A stretch of 8,547 nt of DNA from Candidatus Methanocomedens sp. (GTDB lineage: Archaea; Halobacteriota; Methanosarcinia; Methanosarcinales; Methanocomedenaceae), in assembly GCA_009649835.1 (NCBI GenBank), contig PYCK01000056.1:1-8547 (forward strand). Direction: 5' to 3'. The notes beneath the pieces are model-generated. The model did no database searches and was not told the DNA's origin. It worked only from the letters and a program-made list of their open reading frames with translations. The position numbers and the translations under genes are program-made. Shown here in pieces: positions 6,689-8,547 of this stretch. The first letter of the stretch is position 1, and every line of letters begins with the position of its first letter.

Positions 6689-6734
6689 AGACCGGTCAAC
6701 CAAAAGACCAGTCTGAACAAGAGGAGGTCAGACC
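6689..6734 (+). repeat. Overlapping GGTC/GACC inverted repeats able to form alternative stems
   Basis: AGACCGGTC (6689-6697) pairs with GACCAGTCT (6706-6714) over nine positions with one mismatch and an eight-base loop. The right arm can instead pair through GTCTGA (6711-6716) with TCAGAC (6728-6733), enclosing AGAGGAGG. GGTC-A-GACC (6726-6734) is a third small palindrome. The first two stems share bases, so they exclude one another in RNA. Function is unknown. Confidence 0.5.
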
Positions 6735-6967
6735 AGGCATACGACCACAATGAACCGCAGCATAATGAAAATCTAAAGCCGCGGAGAATCGTGAACATCA
6801 GGAAGAGTTGCCGCATCAGCGGATTGTGAATGCCGAGATACACTAATGGCAACGATCACCACCTGAAGGGGATTCGCATTTCAGGAAGGATTGCACCCAC
6901 ACTTTCCAATTTACGGGTATCGATTCCTTACGAAATAAAAGTTCAACATCCAGAGGAGAGATGAAAG

Positions 6968-8547
6968 ATGAAAAAGCTACTAATATCAATTATGATAATC
7001 GCTGTGTTACTGGCGTCCGGTTGTGTCAGCGACAAGGATGCCACAACAGAAGAACCGACTGAGAATATAAGTCAGATAGACGCTGCGGAGCTCATCCCGC
7101 GTGAGGTTTTATTCGGCAATCCAGACAAGATCACAGTCCGTCTAAGCCCGGACGGAACCCGAATCAGCTACCTTGCCTCTGTAGACGGTGTCCTGAATGT
7201 CTGGGTAGGACCCGCTGATGACCCAGATTCTGCAAAGCCGGTCACAAACGATACCGACCGCGGCATACGCATCTATTTCTGGGCTTACACAAACGAGCAC
7301 ATCCTGTATCTCCAGGACCAGGCTGGTGATGAGAACTGGAGGGTCTACAGCGTGAACCTGGAGACTGGCCAGACCACTGACTTAACTCCGCTTGAGGGCG
7401 TGCAAGCCAGAATCCAGGCGGTCAGCCAGAAGTTCCCTGAAGAGATATTAATCAGTCTTAATGACCGCGATCCCACACTTCACGACATTTACCGTATCAA
7501 CATCACAACTGGTGAGAAGAGTCTTGTCATGGAGAATGAGGGTTTTGTTGGATTCACAACCGACGACGAGTATAACGTCCGCTTCGCAGAGCGGCTCACA
7601 CCTGACGGTGGAAACGAGATATCCCAGGCAACCGAAGATGGTGGCTGGGAGCTATTTATGGATATCGCAATGGAGGATTTGCTCACAACAGGTATCGTCG
7701 GGTTCGATAAGACCGGTACTATTCTCTACATGATCGATAGCCGCAACCGTAATACCGCTGCGTTCTTCACAATGGACCTTGAAACTGGTGAGCAGACCTT
7801 GATCGCCGAGGACCCGCATGCGGATACCAGTAATCTTATGATCCATCCGACTGAAAAGATTGTCCAGGCGGTTGCCTTCACTTACGAGCGCAGGCACTGG
7901 CAGATCATTGACGAGTCTATTGCAGATGACCTTGCCTACCTGAAAACGGTTGCTGATGGCGATGTCGAGGTTGTTAGCCGAACACTTGACGATGAGTACT
8001 GGATGGTCGCCTACGTGTTGGATGATGGTCCGGTGCAGTATTATCGCTATGACCGCGGAGAAAAGAGTGCAGAGTTCCTGTTCACGCATCGCAAGGCACT
8101 GGAAGGTTTGTCTCTTGCAAAGATGCATCCTGTGGTCATCAAGTCGCGTGATGGGCTGGACCTGGTCAGTTACTACACGCTGCCGATTGGAAGCGACAGT
8201 GATTTAGATGGGTACCCTGATGAGCCATTGCCAATGGTGTTGTTCGTTCACGGTGGACCATGGGCACGCGACAACTGGGGCTACAACTCCGTGCATCAGT
8301 GGCTTGCAAACCGTGGTTATGCTGTTTTGAGTGTTAACTTCCGCAGCTCTACGGGATTTGGCAAAGCGTTTATCAACGCGGGCAATCTGGAGTGGGGCGG
8401 TAAGATGCATGATGATCTCATCGACGCGGTCAATTGGACAGTTCAGGAAAAGATCGCTGAACCGAATCAGGTGGCGATCATGGGCGGAAGCTATGGCGGA
8501 TATGCAACGCTCTGGGGCATGACGAATACATCAGATACGTTTGCCTG
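6968..8547 (+). CDS. Lipoprotein S9 family peptidase (prolyl oligopeptidase/acylaminoacyl-peptidase-like), 3' end cut by the window
   Basis: The first 526 codons of a predicted surface-anchored serine peptidase that cleaves oligopeptides. Residues 1-19 are a lipoprotein signal, with a basic start MKK, a hydrophobic core and the lipobox ASGC (Cys19). About 45-385 looks like the beta-propeller that screens substrates by size, with blade-like repeats such as LSPDGTRISYL (59-69) and LETGEQTLI (271-279). The alpha/beta-hydrolase domain begins near 388 (VVIKSRDGLDLVSY). It has the oxyanion motif HGGPW (His428 to Trp432) and the nucleophile elbow GGSYGGY with catalytic Ser508. The Asp and His of the triad should lie beyond the window, since family members usually have about 600-700 residues. 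The ATG at 6968 follows GAGGAGAG (6953-6960). An ATG at 6961 is in another frame. The exact specificity cannot be read from sequence. Confidence 0.93.
   Translation, partial: MKKLLISIMIIAVLLASGCVSDKDATTEEPTENISQIDAAELIPREVLFGNPDKITVRLSPDGTRISYLASVDGVLNVWVGPADDPDSAKPVTNDTDRGIRIYFWAYTNEHILYLQDQAGDENWRVYSVNLETGQTTDLTPLEGVQARIQAVSQKFPEEILISLNDRDPTLHDIYRINITTGEKSLVMENEGFVGFTTDDEYNVRFAERLTPDGGNEISQATEDGGWELFMDIAMEDLLTTGIVGFDKTGTILYMIDSRNRNTAAFFTMDLETGEQTLIAEDPHADTSNLMIHPTEKIVQAVAFTYERRHWQIIDESIADDLAYLKTVADGDVEVVSRTLDDEYWMVAYVLDDGPVQYYRYDRGEKSAEFLFTHRKALEGLSLAKMHPVVIKSRDGLDLVSYYTLPIGSDSDLDGYPDEPLPMVLFVHGGPWARDNWGYNSVHQWLANRGYAVLSVNFRSSTGFGKAFINAGNLEWGGKMHDDLIDAVNWTVQEKIAEPNQVAIMGGSYGGYATLWGMTNTSDTFA

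Larger units (their letters stand above)
6563..6967. other. 405-base intergenic region without a convincing gene
   Basis: No open frame on either strand here has a good start, ribosome binding site and protein-like composition. The region holds, in order, the hairpin after the regulator, the inverted repeat and composite element, a group of GGTC/GACC stem-loops (6689-6734) including a stray AGGAGGT, a CCGCGG palindrome (6779-6784), a CCGC-ATCA-GCGG hairpin (6811-6822), and a final AT-richer stretch leading to the GAGGAGAG site of the peptidase. It is most simply a promoter plus long 5' leader. A small RNA is possible. Confidence 0.5.

Noticed and set aside
6671..6829. 52-codon open + strand frame in the intergenic region
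   Set aside because: It has no ATG or TTG start at its beginning, and the only GTG is near its end, so it is not translatable as a normal gene. It may be chance or an old remnant.
6667..6852. Minus-strand 61-codon hydrophobic open frame
   Set aside because: Its product looks membrane-like, but it lacks a ribosome binding site, runs into the composite regulatory element and gets its hydrophobicity from the complement of A-rich DNA. A real small protein cannot be fully excluded.
6961..6963. ATG just before the peptidase start
   Set aside because: It is in a different frame that gives no peptidase product, and it is too close to the ribosome binding site. The ATG at 6968 gives a proper lipoprotein signal.
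7652..8128. Minus-strand open frame of 158 codons within the peptidase
   Set aside because: The + strand frame is a clear S9 peptidase throughout, and the antisense product has no recognisable features.
1..8547. CRISPR arrays, tRNA or rRNA genes, insertion sequences
   Set aside because: No regularly spaced repeats, tRNA-like cloverleaf, conserved rRNA stretches, transposase motifs or flanking terminal repeats were seen by eye.

Overview
This window looks like a euryarchaeal chromosome fragment. The best guess is a methanogen or ANME-type lineage near Methanosarcinales, but the taxon is inferred and not proven. The evidence is the archaeal SRP54 (homologous to bacterial Ffh), a Tad/archaellum-like ATPase followed by two separate GspF/TadC platform proteins, AT-rich TATA-like boxes in place of -35/-10 promoters, strong GGAGGTG/GAGGTGAT ribosome binding sites, and a lipoprotein S9 peptidase of a kind common in these archaea. 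All genes called lie on the + strand.

Layout. (1) Positions 1-79 are an AT-rich upstream region. (2) Positions 80-4059 hold a tightly packed type IV pilus/type II secretion-like cassette: an ATPase with a long acidic N-terminal extension, then two polytopic platform proteins. The first gene pair overlaps by 11 bases and the second pair is separated by 4. No pilin or prepilin peptidase is visible. (3) Positions 4121-5449 encode complete SRP54, which targets membrane and secreted proteins co-translationally. Its stop codon sits inside a hairpin followed by a T-run. (4) Positions 5634-6562 are a two-gene unit: a six-helix membrane protein of an unnamed family and a small winged-helix (HTH_34-like) regulator whose start overlaps the preceding stop codon. 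(5) Positions 6563-6967 are a 405-base stretch with no convincing gene, rich in inverted repeats. (6) From 6968 to the window end is the 5' part (526 codons) of a secreted, lipid-anchored S9 (prolyl oligopeptidase-like) peptidase.

How the parts may work together. The pilus cassette and SRP54 are both connected with protein traffic to the membrane, but each appears to have its own promoter. The most interesting signal is in the second half. A composite element, AAGTACTA plus a 6-7 base spacer plus GCAAACAT, occurs just upstream of the membrane-protein/regulator unit and again in the non-coding region ahead of the peptidase. A third GCAAACAT lies beside the first. This suggests that the small winged-helix protein, or another factor, controls both transcription units as one regulon. 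If the second site is a promoter, the peptidase mRNA would carry a leader of about 280 bases with mutually exclusive stem-loops. This is inference from sequence pattern and was not tested.
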